Program-made: the position numbers and the translations under genes | NCBI GenBank assembly: GCA_021158405.1 | Contig: JAGGUP010000029.1 | Location: 20,218 to 84,217 of the forward strand | DNA: 64,000 nucleotides | From: Bacteroidales bacterium | GTDB taxonomy: Bacteria > Bacteroidota > Bacteroidia > Bacteroidales > UBA12170 | Reading direction: 5' to 3' | Notes under the pieces: generated by a model | Seen by the model: only the letters and a program-made list of their open reading frames with translations | Told to the model about the DNA's origin: nothing | Database searches by the model: none | Shown here: piece by piece, positions 54,001 through 64,000 of the stretch | How positions within the stretch are numbered: the stretch's first letter is position 1 | Layout of the letters: each line of letters opens with the position of its first letter

Positions 54001-55406
54001 GGGTGAAGCTGCATAGCTTTACCTTCAATCAATTTTGGTTGAAAAGCTTGGATTCCCAGACGGTGTAGAGTTGGTGCACGGTTAAGTAAAACCGGATGTC
54101 CTTTTAAAATATTCTCTAAAATATCCCATACGACAGGATCTTTACGGTCGACAATTTTTTTAGCTGATTTAACCGTTTTAACAATGCCGCGTTCCATTAA
54201 TTTGCGTATAATGAATGGCTTAAACAATTCCGAAGCCATACCTTTTGGTAAGCCCATTTCATTAAGCTTAAGATTTGGACCTACAACAATTACAGAACGA
54301 CCTGAATAATCTACACGTTTACCTAAGAGGTTTTGACGGAATCGACCTTGCTTTCCTTTTAAACTATCGCTTAGCGATTTTAAAGGACGGTTACCATCAG
54401 TCTTTACAGCATTTGCTTTTCTCGAATTATCAAATAAGGAATCAACAGCTTCCTGAAGCATACGTTTTTCGTTACGCATAATTACATCAGGTGCTTTTAT
54501 CTCGATCAATCGCTTTAAACGATTGTTACGAATAATAACTCTACGGTATAAATCGTTCAAATCGGAAGTTGCAAAACGGCCTCCATCGAGAGGCACTAAT
54601 GGGCGCAATTCCGGTGGAATTACAGGAACCACTTTCACAATCATCCATTCCGGACGGTTTTCAATTCTGCTCTGTGCATCGCGGAAAGATTCGTACACTT
54701 GAAGACGCTTTAAAGCATCCAGTTTACGTTGTTGCGATGTTTCGGTATTGGCTTTATGACGCAGTTCGTAAGAAACTTTATCTAAATCCAAATTCGCTAA
54801 CAAATCATAAAGGGCTTCTGCACCCATTTTCGCAACAAATTTTTCCGGATCAGTATCATCAAGATGCTGTTGTTCAACTGGAAGTGTATCAAGAACATCA
54901 AAATATTCTTCTTCCGTTAAGAAATCCAACCTTTGCAAGGGCTCCCCCTCAGCATTTTTTGCAGTACCAGGATTAATTACAACATAACGTTCGTAATAAA
55001 TAATGGTATCCAGCTTTTTGGATTGAAGACCTAATAAAGCGCCAATTTTATTTGGCAATGAACGGAAAAACCAAATGTGAGAAACAGGAACAACCAATTT
55101 GATATGTCCCATTCTTTCACGTCTAACTTTCTTTTCTGTAACTTCCACTCCACATCGGTCGCAAATGATTCCTTTGTATCGAATTCTTTTGTATTTACCA
55201 CAATGGCATTCATAATCTTTTACAGGCCCAAATATTCTCTCACAGAACAAACCATCGCGCTCAGGCTTGTAAGTTCTATAATTGATGGTTTCGGGTTTTA
55301 GCACTTCCCCACTCGATTGCTCTAGAATCTGCTCTGGAGAGGCTAAACTTATCGTAATATTTGAAAAGCTGTTTTGTGTAAGATTTGTATCTCTTCTAAA
55401 AGCCAT
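51099..55406 (-). CDS. rpoC: DNA-directed RNA polymerase subunit beta'
   Basis: 1435 aa; [16 protein letters not shown]; zinc-binding [23 protein letters not shown]. Confidence 0.98.
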   Translation of the reverse strand: MAFRRDTNLTQNSFSNITISLASPEQILEQSSGEVLKPETINYRTYKPERDGLFCERIFGPVKDYECHCGKYKRIRYKGIICDRCGVEVTEKKVRRERMGHIKLVVPVSHIWFFRSLPNKIGALLGLQSKKLDTIIYYERYVVINPGTAKNAEGEPLQRLDFLTEEEYFDVLDTLPVEQQHLDDTDPEKFVAKMGAEALYDLLANLDLDKVSYELRHKANTETSQQRKLDALKRLQVYESFRDAQSRIENRPEWMIVKVVPVIPPELRPLVPLDGGRFATSDLNDLYRRVIIRNNRLKRLIEIKAPDVIMRNEKRMLQEAVDSLFDNSRKANAVKTDGNRPLKSLSDSLKGKQGRFRQNLLGKRVDYSGRSVIVVGPNLKLNEMGLPKGMASELFKPFIIRKLMERGIVKTVKSAKKIVDRKDPVVWDILENILKGHPVLLNRAPTLHRLGIQAFQPKLIEGKAMQLHPLACTGFNADFDGDQMAVHVPLGNAAVLEAQMLMLASHNILNPANGAPITVPSQDMVLGLYYMTKARKSIESHPTKGEGFKFYGPEEVIIAYNEKAVDLHAVIYVKVDDMVDGEAVNHTVETTVGRVLFNQVVPEGYKYVNELLTKRSLRDIISDVLKVVGTAKTAAFLDDIKSMGFNMAFTGGLSFNLGDVVIPEAKKTLIEEANIEVDEVVNNYNMGFITNTERYNQIIDIWTHTNSHLTHTLMNEISTDRQGFNPVYMMLDSGARGSKEQIRQLSGMRGLMAKPQKSGASGGEIIENPILSNFKEGLSVLEYFISTHGARKGLADTALKTADAGYLTRRLVDVAQDVIISEEDCGTLRGLTATALKKNEEVVESLFDRILGRVSLHDIYHPRTKELIIGSGQEINEELAQLIEDSPIEAVEIRSVLTCESKKGVCAKCYGRNLASGRMVQKGEAVGVIAAQSIGEPGTQLTLRTFHVGGTASNIAISSRIEAKYVGKLNIEELRTVDYEDKEGKKYQIVIGRSAEMKVVDEGSGIALSSANIPYGANLYFKNGDVVSAEDIICDWDPYNAVVLSEVKGKVSFDNIEQGVTYRVESDEQTGYHDKVIIENRSKSMNPIIHILNSKGEIVKSYDIPVGAHIIVDDKKNIKAGDILVKIPRATGHAGDITGGLPRVTELFEARNPSDPAKVAEIDGVVSFGKKLKRGNREVIITSKTGEEKKYLISTSKQILAQENDFVKAGTRLSDGAMTPADILAIKGPMKVQEYIVNEVQEVYRLQGVKINDKHFETIVRQMMRKVEIDDPGDTKFLENELINRVDFLEENDGVFGQKVVEEPGDSENYVSGQMITARKLRDENSVLKRKDKALIVAREAQPATGRQILQGITRASLQTKSFISAASFQETTKVLTNAAINAKRDSLKGLKENVIVGHLIPAGTGLREYENLIVGSKEEYQSLIDSREELTEQI

Positions 55407-55427
55407 AAATCAAATTTTATAAATTGT

Positions 55428-55455
55428 AAAAAAGTTTCCCGATTTCTCGGGAAAC
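55428..55455 (-). terminator. terminator-like hairpin in rpoB-rpoC spacer
   Basis: Minus strand GTTTCCCGA-GAAA-TCGGGAAAC followed by TTTTTT. Confidence 0.75.
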
Positions 55456-55465
55456 CAATATATTA

Positions 55466-58400
55466 TTAATCAAAAGTGATGTTCAAACCTAGACCCTTCA
55501 ATTCGTGCACTAACACATTGAAAGATTCAGGAATTCCAGGTTTTGGCATAGGATCACCTTTTACAATAGCTTCATAAGCTTTTGCACGACCCACCACATC
55601 ATCCGATTTAACGGTTAGAACTTCCTGAAGAATATTTGCGGCTCCAAATGCTTCAAGAGCCCAAACTTCCATCTCTCCAAAACGCTGACCACCAAACTGG
55701 GCTTTACCGCCAAGAGGTTGTTGCGTAATTAATGAGTATGGACCAATGGAACGAGCATGCATCTTATCATCCACCATATGATGTAACTTAATCATATAAA
55801 TATACCCTACTGTTGCAGGTTGATCGAAACGCTCTCCTGTTCCTCCATCGTGCAGATAAACACGACCATTTTCAGGCAAACCTGCTTCACGCATATAATC
55901 ATTGATTTGATCAAGTGATGCACCATCAAAAATTGGAGTGGCAAATTTTTTGCCCAATTTAATTCCAGCCCAACCTAAAACTGTTTCATAAATTTGACCC
56001 AAGTTCATCCGTGAAGGCACACCCAATGGATTAAGCACGATATCAACTGGAGTTCCATCTGCCAAGAAAGGCATATCTTCTTCCCGAACAATTCGAGAAA
56101 TAATACCTTTATTACCATGCCGACCCGCCATTTTATCTCCTACTTTTAATTTACGTTTTTTAGCAACATAAACTTTAGCCATTTTCACAATACCCGTTGG
56201 CAGTTCATCGCCAATAGTTACTTGAACTTTTTTACGATTTCGATCTCCGAGTCTTTCTTTATATTTTAGAGAATAATTATTAATTACATCATTAATCAGC
56301 CCATTTTTAACAGCATCTGTTGTCCATCCATTAGGATTAATAGTCAAGAAATCAAGACCTGTTAATAATTTCTGCGTAAATTTGGTTTTTTTCGGAATAT
56401 GAACTTCGTTATAACCGTCGTAAACTCCTTGAGATGTTTTACCGCTAACCAAAACAGTTAATTTATCAACTAATTTCGATCTCAATTCAGCTACATCTTT
56501 ATTAAAATCATCATCAAGTGATTGAAGTAATTCTTTATCTTTTCCTTTAACACGACGATCTTTCATTGTTCTGGTGAATAATTTCTTATCCACAACAACT
56601 CCAATTAATGAAGGAGGTGCTTTTAAAGACGCATCTTTCACATCACCTGCTTTATCACCAAAGATAGCACGTAATAATTTTTCTTCTGGTGTTGGATCAC
56701 TTTCTCCTTTTGGAGTAATCTTACCAATTAATATATCGTTAGCACTAATTTCTGCACCAATACGAATAATGCCGTTTTCGTCCAAATCTTTAGTTGCCTC
56801 AGTACTTATATTAGGAATATCGCTTGTTAATTCTTCCAGACCACGTTTTGTTTCACGAACGTCTAAAGAAAATTCTTCGATATGAATAGAGGTGAAGATA
56901 TCTTCTTTAACTACTTTTTCAGAAATTACAATAGCATCCTCAAAATTATACCCTTTCCAAGGCATAAAGGCAACCATTAAATTTCTTCCTAAAGCAAGTT
57001 CACCAGCTTTTGTACCATAACCTTCACAAAGCACTTGACCTTTTACGACTTTATCACCTTTGCGAACAATCGGACGAAGGTTAACAATTGTATTTTGGTT
57101 GGTTCTTAAGAATTTTGATAACTTATAAGTTTTCAAATCATCGTCGAAACTTACCAATTGCTCATTATAATCGCGCGAATAACGGATAGTAATTTTCTGA
57201 GCATCAACATATTCAACAACACCATCACCTTCGGCATTTATTAAAACACGACTATCGCGAGCAACAGTACCTTCAATTCCGGTACCAACAACTGGCGCTT
57301 CGGTATTTAACAACGGAACTGCTTGACGCATCATATTCGATCCCATCAAAGCACGGTTTGCATCGTCGTGTTCCAAAAAGGGAATTAAAGAAGCTGCAAT
57401 AGATGCAATCTGATTAGGAGCACTATCAATTAAATCAATTTTTTCCTTATCAATTATTGGATAATCGGCCAGAGAACGAGCTTTTACTTTAGCATTAATA
57501 AACATGCCATCATCTTCCATAAGAGTGGTAGCCTGACAAATAATCTTGTTTTCTTCTTCTTCAGCGCTTAAATAAATAGGTTTAGAATTTATTTTCGCTT
57601 GTCCTTTATCCACCTCTAAATAAGGAGTTTCGATAAAGCCTAATTTATTGATCTTAGCATAAACGCAAAGAGAAGAAATAAGTCCAATATTTGGACCTTC
57701 AGGTGTTTCAATAGTACACAAACGACCATAGTGCGTATAGTGAACATCTCGAACCTCAAAGCCAGCTCTCTCACGAGATAAACCTCCCGGACCTAAAGCA
57801 GATACACGACGTTTATGTGTTATCTCAGACAAAGGATTAGTCTGATCCATAAACTGTGATAACTGATTGGTTCCAAAAAAGGAGTTAATTACGGAAGATA
57901 ATGTTTTCGCATTGATTAAATCAGTAGGAGTAAACACCTCATTATCACGCACATTCATACGTTCACGAATGGTACGCGCCATACGAGATAAACCTACACC
58001 AAATTGTTGATAAAGTTGTTCTCCTACAGTTCTAATCCGGCGATTACTAAGGTGATCTATATCATCTACATCAGCTTTAGCATTAACTAACTTAATTAGA
58101 TGTTTTATAATAAAAATAATATCTTCTTTCGTCAAAACTCTTACATCCAGACTCGTATTTTGATTGAGTTTTTTGTTGATACGATAACGTCCAACTTCAC
58201 CTAAATCGTAACGAGAATCTGAGAAGAACAATTTGTCGATAATACCACGAGCCGTTTCCTCATCGGGTGGCTCAGCATTACGTAATTGGCGATAGATATA
58301 TTCTACAGCCTCTTTTTCGTTATTTGCTGTATCCTTGTTAAGAGTATTGAAGATAATAGCAAAATCTTTACTGCTTACATCATCGCGATGTAAGAATATA

Positions 58401-59272
58401 GTTTTTATGCCGGCATCCACAATTAGATCGATATGCTCTTTTTCTAACTCTACTTCTCTCTCGATTAGCACATCGGTTCTTTCAATAGATACAACTTCTC
58501 CGGTATCTTCGTCCACAAAATCTTCGATCCACTTGCGCACTACACGAGCTGCTAACTTACGGCCAATAACTTTTTTCAAACCGGTTTTGGAAACTTTAAC
58601 CTCTTGAGCCAGGTCAAATATTTCCAGAATATCTTTATCACTTTCAAAACCAATGGCTCTTAAAAGTGTTGTTACAGGAAGTTTTTTCTTCCTATCGATG
58701 TAAGCATACATCACATTATTAATATCCGTAGAGAATTCCATCCAAGAGCCCTTGAAAGGAATAATTCTTGCAGAATACAATTGAGTACCATTTGCATGAC
58801 GATGTTGTCCGAAGAAAACACCTGGTGAACGATGCAACTGAGATACAATTACACGTTCTGCACCATTGACAATGAAAGTACCTTTAGGAGTCATATAAGG
58901 AATCATTCCTAAATAGACATCCTGAATAATAGTTTCAAAATCCTCATGATCAGGATCGGTACAATAAAGCTTTAATTTGGCCTTTAAGGGGACATTATAT
59001 GTTAAGCCTCTATAGACACACTCATCCATGGAGTATCTAGGGGGGTCAACAAAATAATCTAGGAATTCTAGAACGAAATTATTTCTTGCATCTGTAATGG
59101 GAAAGTTCTCGCTAAATACTTTGAACAATCCTTCGTGGCTACGGTTTTCCGGATTAGTCTCCAATTGAAAAAATTCCTGGAAGGATTTTAATTGGATATC
59201 AAGAAAATCGGGGTAGTCAACATGTATTTTTGACGACGCAAAACTGATTCTATCAGAAATTATATTTGCCAA
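55466..59272 (-). CDS. rpoB: DNA-directed RNA polymerase subunit beta
   Basis: 1268 aa; [52 protein letters not shown]. Confidence 0.98.
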   Translation of the reverse strand: MANIISDRISFASSKIHVDYPDFLDIQLKSFQEFFQLETNPENRSHEGLFKVFSENFPITDARNNFVLEFLDYFVDPPRYSMDECVYRGLTYNVPLKAKLKLYCTDPDHEDFETIIQDVYLGMIPYMTPKGTFIVNGAERVIVSQLHRSPGVFFGQHRHANGTQLYSARIIPFKGSWMEFSTDINNVMYAYIDRKKKLPVTTLLRAIGFESDKDILEIFDLAQEVKVSKTGLKKVIGRKLAARVVRKWIEDFVDEDTGEVVSIERTDVLIEREVELEKEHIDLIVDAGIKTIFLHRDDVSSKDFAIIFNTLNKDTANNEKEAVEYIYRQLRNAEPPDEETARGIIDKLFFSDSRYDLGEVGRYRINKKLNQNTSLDVRVLTKEDIIFIIKHLIKLVNAKADVDDIDHLSNRRIRTVGEQLYQQFGVGLSRMARTIRERMNVRDNEVFTPTDLINAKTLSSVINSFFGTNQLSQFMDQTNPLSEITHKRRVSALGPGGLSRERAGFEVRDVHYTHYGRLCTIETPEGPNIGLISSLCVYAKINKLGFIETPYLEVDKGQAKINSKPIYLSAEEEENKIICQATTLMEDDGMFINAKVKARSLADYPIIDKEKIDLIDSAPNQIASIAASLIPFLEHDDANRALMGSNMMRQAVPLLNTEAPVVGTGIEGTVARDSRVLINAEGDGVVEYVDAQKITIRYSRDYNEQLVSFDDDLKTYKLSKFLRTNQNTIVNLRPIVRKGDKVVKGQVLCEGYGTKAGELALGRNLMVAFMPWKGYNFEDAIVISEKVVKEDIFTSIHIEEFSLDVRETKRGLEELTSDIPNISTEATKDLDENGIIRIGAEISANDILIGKITPKGESDPTPEEKLLRAIFGDKAGDVKDASLKAPPSLIGVVVDKKLFTRTMKDRRVKGKDKELLQSLDDDFNKDVAELRSKLVDKLTVLVSGKTSQGVYDGYNEVHIPKKTKFTQKLLTGLDFLTINPNGWTTDAVKNGLINDVINNYSLKYKERLGDRNRKKVQVTIGDELPTGIVKMAKVYVAKKRKLKVGDKMAGRHGNKGIISRIVREEDMPFLADGTPVDIVLNPLGVPSRMNLGQIYETVLGWAGIKLGKKFATPIFDGASLDQINDYMREAGLPENGRVYLHDGGTGERFDQPATVGYIYMIKLHHMVDDKMHARSIGPYSLITQQPLGGKAQFGGQRFGEMEVWALEAFGAANILQEVLTVKSDDVVGRAKAYEAIVKGDPMPKPGIPESFNVLVHELKGLGLNITFD

Positions 59273-59331
59273 GGTTTAAAATTTTTAAGGTTAAATTAAC
59301 TGACGAAAAAAGACGACCGAATAATACGACG

Positions 59332-59370
59332 AAAAATAGACACCTCAGGTGCTAACCAGCTGTATCTATT
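59332..59370 (-). promoter_or_regulatory. possible attenuator hairpin in rplL-rpoB spacer
   Basis: Minus strand AATAGATAC...GTGTCTATT then T-tract; 137-nt spacer. Confidence 0.4.
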
Positions 59371-59409
59371 CTCCGTCAATGACTTAAGTAGTTTGACCTA
59401 CTAAAAGTC

Positions 59410-59781
59410 TTATTTGATTTCTACTTCAGCTCCAGCCTCTTCTAAAGATGCTTTAAGGGCTTCAGCTTCGTCTTTTGATACACCTTCTTTTAATGGAGCA
59501 GGTGCACTGTCAACTAATCCCTTAGCTTCTTTAAGTCCTAAACTAGTTAATTCTTTAACTAATTTAACCACTGCTAATTTTGAAGAACCAGCTGCTTTCA
59601 AGATAACATCAAAAGATGTTTGCACTTCCTCGATGACATCAGCAGGACCAGCCACTGCAACTGCAGCTGCAGCAGCAGCAGGCTCGATACCATATTCTTC
59701 TTTCAAAATTCCAGCTAATTCATTTACTTCTTTAACAGTTAAATTAACCAATTGTTCTGCAAAAGCTTTTAAATCTGCCAT
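59410..59781 (-). CDS. rplL: 50S ribosomal protein L7/L12
   Basis: [54 protein letters not shown]. Confidence 0.98.
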   Translation of the reverse strand: MADLKAFAEQLVNLTVKEVNELAGILKEEYGIEPAAAAAAVAVAGPADVIEEVQTSFDVILKAAGSSKLAVVKLVKELTSLGLKEAKGLVDSAPAPLKEGVSKDEAEALKASLEEAGAEVEIK

Positions 59782-59839
59782 TTTCTATTGTATTTAAATT
59801 GTTTTCTAAAAATTATTTATTAAAATTATACTGTCCAAT

Positions 59840-60361
59840 CTATGCGGAGCGTTCCGACAAAGTTTTAACCACACCTGAAAGAATATTTCCACCCGATTGA
59901 AGGGCTGAAATAACATTCTTGGCAGGAGATTGTAACAATCCGATAAGTTCGCCAATAAGTTCGTCTTTCGACTTGATACTGACTAACATATCTAATTCAT
60001 TGTCTCCAATATAGATAGACTCTTCTACATAAGCACCTTTAAAGATAGGTTTATCACTTTTCTTTCTGAATTCTTTTATCATTTTTGCTGGAGCATTTCC
60101 AACATCAGAAAACATAAGTGAAGTTCCTCCTTTTAAAACCTTAAATAAAGGTTCAAAGTCCTTATTAGATTTCTCCATTGCTTTTTTAAGTAAGGAGTTT
60201 TTTACTACAACCAATTTAATTCCCTTATTAAAAGCTAAACGTCTAAGATTGCTTGTAGATTCAGCATCCAATCCAGAAATATCCGTTAAATAGACATGTG
60301 GATTATTAGAGAGCTTTTCTTCTAATGAACTAATTAATTGGCTTTTTTCTTCTTTCTTCAT
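59840..60361 (-). CDS. rplJ: 50S ribosomal protein L10
   Basis: LRRLAFNKGIKLVVVKNSLLKKA; position between rplA and rplL. Confidence 0.96.
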   Translation of the reverse strand: MKKEEKSQLISSLEEKLSNNPHVYLTDISGLDAESTSNLRRLAFNKGIKLVVVKNSLLKKAMEKSNKDFEPLFKVLKGGTSLMFSDVGNAPAKMIKEFRKKSDKPIFKGAYVEESIYIGDNELDMLVSIKSKDELIGELIGLLQSPAKNVISALQSGGNILSGVVKTLSERSA

Positions 60362-60406
60362 ACTATAAATCTCCTTTATAGGTTTTACCGAATTCGATAA
60401 CGATTG

Positions 60407-61102
60407 TTATGAGGTAATAGATTTAGGATCCACTTGAATTCCCGGGCTCATAGTACTAGACAAGTAAATGCTTTTCACATAGGTACCTTTCGAAGATGAA
60501 GGTTTCATTCGGACAATTGTTTGAATCAACTCCGAAGCATTATCTTCAATCTTATCAGCATCAAAAGATACTTTTGCTACACCAGCATGTATAATACCAA
60601 ACTTATCAACTCTAAAGTCGATTTTACCAGCCTTGACTTCCTGAACAGCTTTACCAACTTCCATAGTCACCGTACCGGTTTTAGGATTTGGCATTAAGCC
60701 TCTAGGACCAAGAATTCTACCTAATGCACCAACTTTTGGCATCACACTAGGCATTGTAATCACCACATCGATATCCGTCCAACCGCTTTTAATCTTGGCA
60801 ACGTATTCGTCTAATCCAACATAATCAGCTCCGGCTGCCTTAGCTTCTTCTTCTTTGTCTGGTGTACACAAAACCAAAACACGAACTGTTTTACCAGTTC
60901 CGTGAGGTAATGCAACCGTTCCACGCACCATTTGGTTTGCTTTCCGGGGGTCAACACCTAAGCGAATGTCAACATCAACAGAAGCATCAAACTTTGCCGT
61001 TGTAATTTCTTTTACAAGACTAGCTGCTTCTGCTAAAGAATAAACCTTCTCACGATCAAGTTTCGCTAAAGCCTCTTTTCTTTTCTTTGTGATTTTACCC
61101 AT
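60407..61102 (-). CDS. rplA: 50S ribosomal protein L1
   Basis: [26 protein letters not shown]. Confidence 0.98.
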   Translation of the reverse strand: MGKITKKRKEALAKLDREKVYSLAEAASLVKEITTAKFDASVDVDIRLGVDPRKANQMVRGTVALPHGTGKTVRVLVLCTPDKEEEAKAAGADYVGLDEYVAKIKSGWTDIDVVITMPSVMPKVGALGRILGPRGLMPNPKTGTVTMEVGKAVQEVKAGKIDFRVDKFGIIHAGVAKVSFDADKIEDNASELIQTIVRMKPSSSKGTYVKSIYLSSTMSPGIQVDPKSITS

Positions 61103-61143
61103 TTTTATTTAATTTTAAAATGTTCAATACCGAACGAACGATA

Positions 61144-61590
61144 TTAGTTTACGGCAAATGGACTCTTACCACTAACCTTTACACCCATACTGCGAGCAGT
61201 ACCAGCAACCATACGCATTGCAGATTCAATTTCGAAGGCATTCATGTCAACCATTTTACCTTCAGCAATTGCACGAATCTGATCCCAACTAATAGAGGCT
61301 ACTTTTACGCGGTTAGGTTCGGGTGAACCCTTCTTAATTTTAGTAACTTCCATAATTTGTACAGCAACAGGAGGAGTTTTGAGAATAAATTCAAACGATT
61401 TATCCTTAAACACAGTAATAATAACCGGAATAACTTTTCCAGCCATTTCTTGTGTCCGCGAATTAAATTGCTTACAAAACTCCATAATATTCACCCCTTT
61501 TGAACCTAATGCAGGTCCAACGGGTGGTGATGGGTTAGCAGCACCTCCTTTAATTTGCAACTTTATTAATCCACTGATTTCTTTAGCCAT
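61144..61590 (-). CDS. rplK: 50S ribosomal protein L11
   Basis: [38 protein letters not shown]. Confidence 0.98.
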   Translation of the reverse strand: MAKEISGLIKLQIKGGAANPSPPVGPALGSKGVNIMEFCKQFNSRTQEMAGKVIPVIITVFKDKSFEFILKTPPVAVQIMEVTKIKKGSPEPNRVKVASISWDQIRAIAEGKMVDMNAFEIESAMRMVAGTARSMGVKVSGKSPFAVN

Positions 61591-61633
61591 CTTAAAGTAG
61601 ATTTTCTATATTGATTAAAAAATATATTGATTC

Positions 61634-62179
61634 TTATTCCTTAGCAACTTGCATAAACCCAAGTTCAAGCGGCGTTTTTCTACCGAAAATCTTCACCATC
61701 ACTTTAAGTTTTCTTTTCTCTTCATTAATTTCCTCAATAACTCCAGCAAAACTGTTAAAGGGACCATCGATCACCGTAACTGTTTCACCTACAATAAAAG
61801 GAACACTAAATTCTTCACCTTGTTCACCAAGCTCATCCACTTTACCTAAGATTCTCTTAACTTCAGCAGGACGTATGGGATCGGGATTACCTTTAGTTCC
61901 CAAAAAGCCTATCACATTTGGTATGCCTTTGATCATGTGTTGAATCTCCCCTACTAAGGAAGTAACTTCGATTAAAACATAACCAGGAAAGAAATTCCGT
62001 TCTTTAACGATCTTTTTTCCACTGCGTACCTGATATACTTTTTCTGTTGGGATAAGTATTTGCGAAATGTTATCCTGGATGTTAAGACGGCGTATTTCAC
62101 TCTCCATATATTCTTTCACCTTCTTTTCCTTACCGCTAACGGCCCGTACTACATACCATTTTTTCACTGTCTCACTCAT
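61634..62179 (-). CDS. nusG: transcription termination/antitermination protein NusG
   Basis: [64 protein letters not shown]. Confidence 0.96.
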   Translation of the reverse strand: MSETVKKWYVVRAVSGKEKKVKEYMESEIRRLNIQDNISQILIPTEKVYQVRSGKKIVKERNFFPGYVLIEVTSLVGEIQHMIKGIPNVIGFLGTKGNPDPIRPAEVKRILGKVDELGEQGEEFSVPFIVGETVTVIDGPFNSFAGVIEEINEEKRKLKVMVKIFGRKTPLELGFMQVAKE

Positions 62180-62239
62180 ACTTAATTAAATCAAAAAAAT
62201 AAGAAATAATATCAACGAAATTATTATTGATAATAATGC

Positions 62240-62431
62240 TTAGTTTAAAAGCTTATAAAACGTGTTTAATATGTTCTCAAAGCTAATATCCATCAAAAAA
62301 ACCACCAAGGCGATTATTAGGGAAGCAATGGATACAACAATTGCACTATTTTGGAGTTCATTCCAAGTAGGCCACGAAACCTTATTTACTAGTTCGTCAT
62401 AAGATTCTTTTGAATATTTAATTATGCCCAT
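62240..62431 (-). CDS. secE: preprotein translocase subunit SecE
   Basis: MGIIKYSKESYDELVNKVSWPTWNELQNSAIVV; start trimmed to the internal Met because the longer ORF start abuts the tRNA. Confidence 0.9.
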   Translation of the reverse strand: MGIIKYSKESYDELVNKVSWPTWNELQNSAIVVSIASLIIALVVFLMDISFENILNTFYKLLN

Positions 62432-62455
62432 TTGTATATGTATTAAATTTATTAG

Positions 62456-62528
62456 CACGGGTGGTAGGACTCGAACCCACGACTCCTGGTTTTGGAGACC
62501 AGAGCTCTACCAACTGAGCTACACCCGT
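62456..62528 (-). tRNA. tRNA-Trp (CCA)
   Basis: Cloverleaf ACGGGTG...CTGGTCTCCAAAACCAG...GGTTCGAGTCC...CACCCGT. Confidence 0.95.
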
Positions 62529-62612
62529 ATCTGATTTATTTGATATGGCTAGCAAGAGCACTTAAAAGCACTCTTACTATATATCAAACTTAATCTCACT
62601 TTTTTAAACAGC

Positions 62613-63803
62613 TTAGTCTTGTACCATTTCTGTCACCTGACCAGCACCAACTGTTCTACCACCTTCACGGATAGCAAAACGTAAGCCTTGGTTCATTGCA
62701 ATAGCTTGAATCAAGCGAACCTCAACTGTAAGGTTATCGCCTGGTAAAACCATTTCAATACCTTCTGGAAGCATAATTTCGCCAGTAACGTCTGTTGTTC
62801 TAAAATAGAACTGAGGACGATATTTGTTATGGAATGGAGTATGACGTCCACCTTCTTCTTTCTTAAGGATATAAACTTCAGCCTTAAAGTGATCGTGGGG
62901 AGTAACACTGCCTGGCTTGCAAATAACCATTCCACGGCGGATTTGATCTTTGTCAATACCACGTAATAATAAACCTGCATTATCGCCGGCCATACCTTGA
63001 TCCAAAATTTTACGAAACATTTCAACACCGGTAACAACTGATTTTAATTTCTCAGCACCCATGCCGATAATATCAACAGGATCACTTGTGTTGATAACCC
63101 CTGTTTCAATTCTTCCTGTTGCAACAGTACCACGACCTGTGATTGAGAATACATCCTCGATTGGCATCAAGAATGGTTTATCTTTATCACGTTCTGGTAA
63201 TGGAATCCATGTGTCACAAGCTTCCATCAATTCATAAATCTTTTCAACCCATTTAGCTTCTCCATTCAACGCACCTAGAGCAGATCCTTGGATAACTGGA
63301 GTATTATCACCATCGAATTTATAGAAATCCAATAATTCTCTGATTTCCATCTCAACGAGTTCTAACAATTCCTCATCATCAACCATATCTACTTTATTCA
63401 TGAATACAACCAAACGTGGAACACCAACCTGACGAGCCAATAGGATGTGTTCACGAGTTTGAGGCATAGGTCCGTCAGTTGCAGCAACTACGATAATAGC
63501 ACCATCCATTTGAGCAGCACCAGTAACCATGTTCTTTACATAATCCGCGTGACCTGGACAGTCAACGTGTGCATAGTGACGAGTATCTGTATTATACTCA
63601 ACATGAGCCGTATTAATTGTAATACCTCTTTCTCTTTCTTCAGGAGCATTATCAATAGAATCGAAAGATTTTACTTCCGCAAATCCTTTAACTGCCAAAC
63701 AAGTAGTAATAGCAGCTGTTAATGTTGTTTTCCCGTGGTCAACGTGACCAATTGTACCAATGTTCACGTGAGCTTTTGACCTGTCAAATTTTTCTTTAGC
63801 CAT
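62613..63803 (-). CDS. tuf: elongation factor Tu
   Basis: [32 protein letters not shown]. Confidence 0.99.
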   Translation of the reverse strand: MAKEKFDRSKAHVNIGTIGHVDHGKTTLTAAITTCLAVKGFAEVKSFDSIDNAPEERERGITINTAHVEYNTDTRHYAHVDCPGHADYVKNMVTGAAQMDGAIIVVAATDGPMPQTREHILLARQVGVPRLVVFMNKVDMVDDEELLELVEMEIRELLDFYKFDGDNTPVIQGSALGALNGEAKWVEKIYELMEACDTWIPLPERDKDKPFLMPIEDVFSITGRGTVATGRIETGVINTSDPVDIIGMGAEKLKSVVTGVEMFRKILDQGMAGDNAGLLLRGIDKDQIRRGMVICKPGSVTPHDHFKAEVYILKKEEGGRHTPFHNKYRPQFYFRTTDVTGEIMLPEGIEMVLPGDNLTVEVRLIQAIAMNQGLRFAIREGGRTVGAGQVTEMVQD

Positions 63804-63854
63804 ATCAAAAAAAATAATTATTAATGAAATTAAATTTATAAGTTTCTAAAATTG

Positions 63855-63926
63855 AGCCAATGACGAGAGTCGGACTCGTGACCTCTTCCTTACCAAGGAA
63901 GCGCTCTACCACTGAGCTACATCGGC
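63855..63926 (-). tRNA. tRNA-Thr (GGT)
   Basis: Cloverleaf GCCGATG...CTTCCTTGGTAAGGAAG...CATTGGC. Confidence 0.95.
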
Positions 63927-63933
63927 TGAATTG

Positions 63934-64000
63934 AGCGGGAGACGAGGCTCGAACTCGCCACCTAAAGCTTGGAAGGCTTTCGCTCTACCAAATGAGCTAC
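63934..64000 (-). tRNA. tRNA-Gly (TCC), 5' end cut by window edge
   Basis: ...GTAGCTCATTTGGTAGAGC, AAAGCCTTCCAAGCTTT anticodon arm, GAGTTCGAGCCTC T arm. Confidence 0.93.

Noticed and set aside
54569-54976. Plus-strand 135-aa ORF inside rpoC, and other antisense ORFs over rpoB/rpoC/tuf
   Set aside because: Fully antisense to highly conserved genes with no independent promoter or family signal.
59414-59797. Plus-strand 127-aa ORF over rplL
   Set aside because: Antisense shadow of rplL; low-complexity Ala/Ser composition mirrors L7/L12 codons.

Overview
A 64 kb chromosomal window from a Bacteroidota member (probably Bacteroidales-like). The placement rests on TAnnTTTG -7 promoter motifs, DUF5686/TonB-dependent receptor content, RNAP operon order and low GC. 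Most of it is housekeeping DNA: fbp (class III), lysC-lysA, ygeW-ygeY-like pair, mscS, polyprenyl synthase, TPP riboswitch with TonB receptor, grpE-dnaJ, thiS-like with DUF364, a Lrp/AsnC regulator divergent from a Cys/Met PLP lyase, gcvP, membrane pyrophosphatase, thyA, S41 protease, gyrB, prfB, recX, glycosyltransferases, nadB, ABC exporter, purB, acyl-CoA ligase, then the tRNA-Gly/tRNA-Thr/tuf/tRNA-Trp/secE/nusG/rplKAJL/rpoBC cluster on the minus strand. No CRISPR array, intact mobile element, prophage or obvious defense island was seen. The most interesting signals are regulatory. (1) A Lys-rich 22-codon leader peptide followed by a terminator and a possible antiterminator sits upstream of lysC. 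(2) A 20-bp perfect palindrome lies inside the promoter spacer of a DUF134/NifX/NifX/MinD/MinD operon resembling 'orange protein' (ORP) gene sets. (3) A ~165-bp imperfect palindrome lies between convergent genes. (4) A terminator-like hairpin lies between rpoB and rpoC. (5) prfB carries a +1 programmed frameshift with a strong internal AGGAGG in a phylum that generally does not initiate with Shine-Dalgarno. All product names come from reading the translations by eye; no database search was run.
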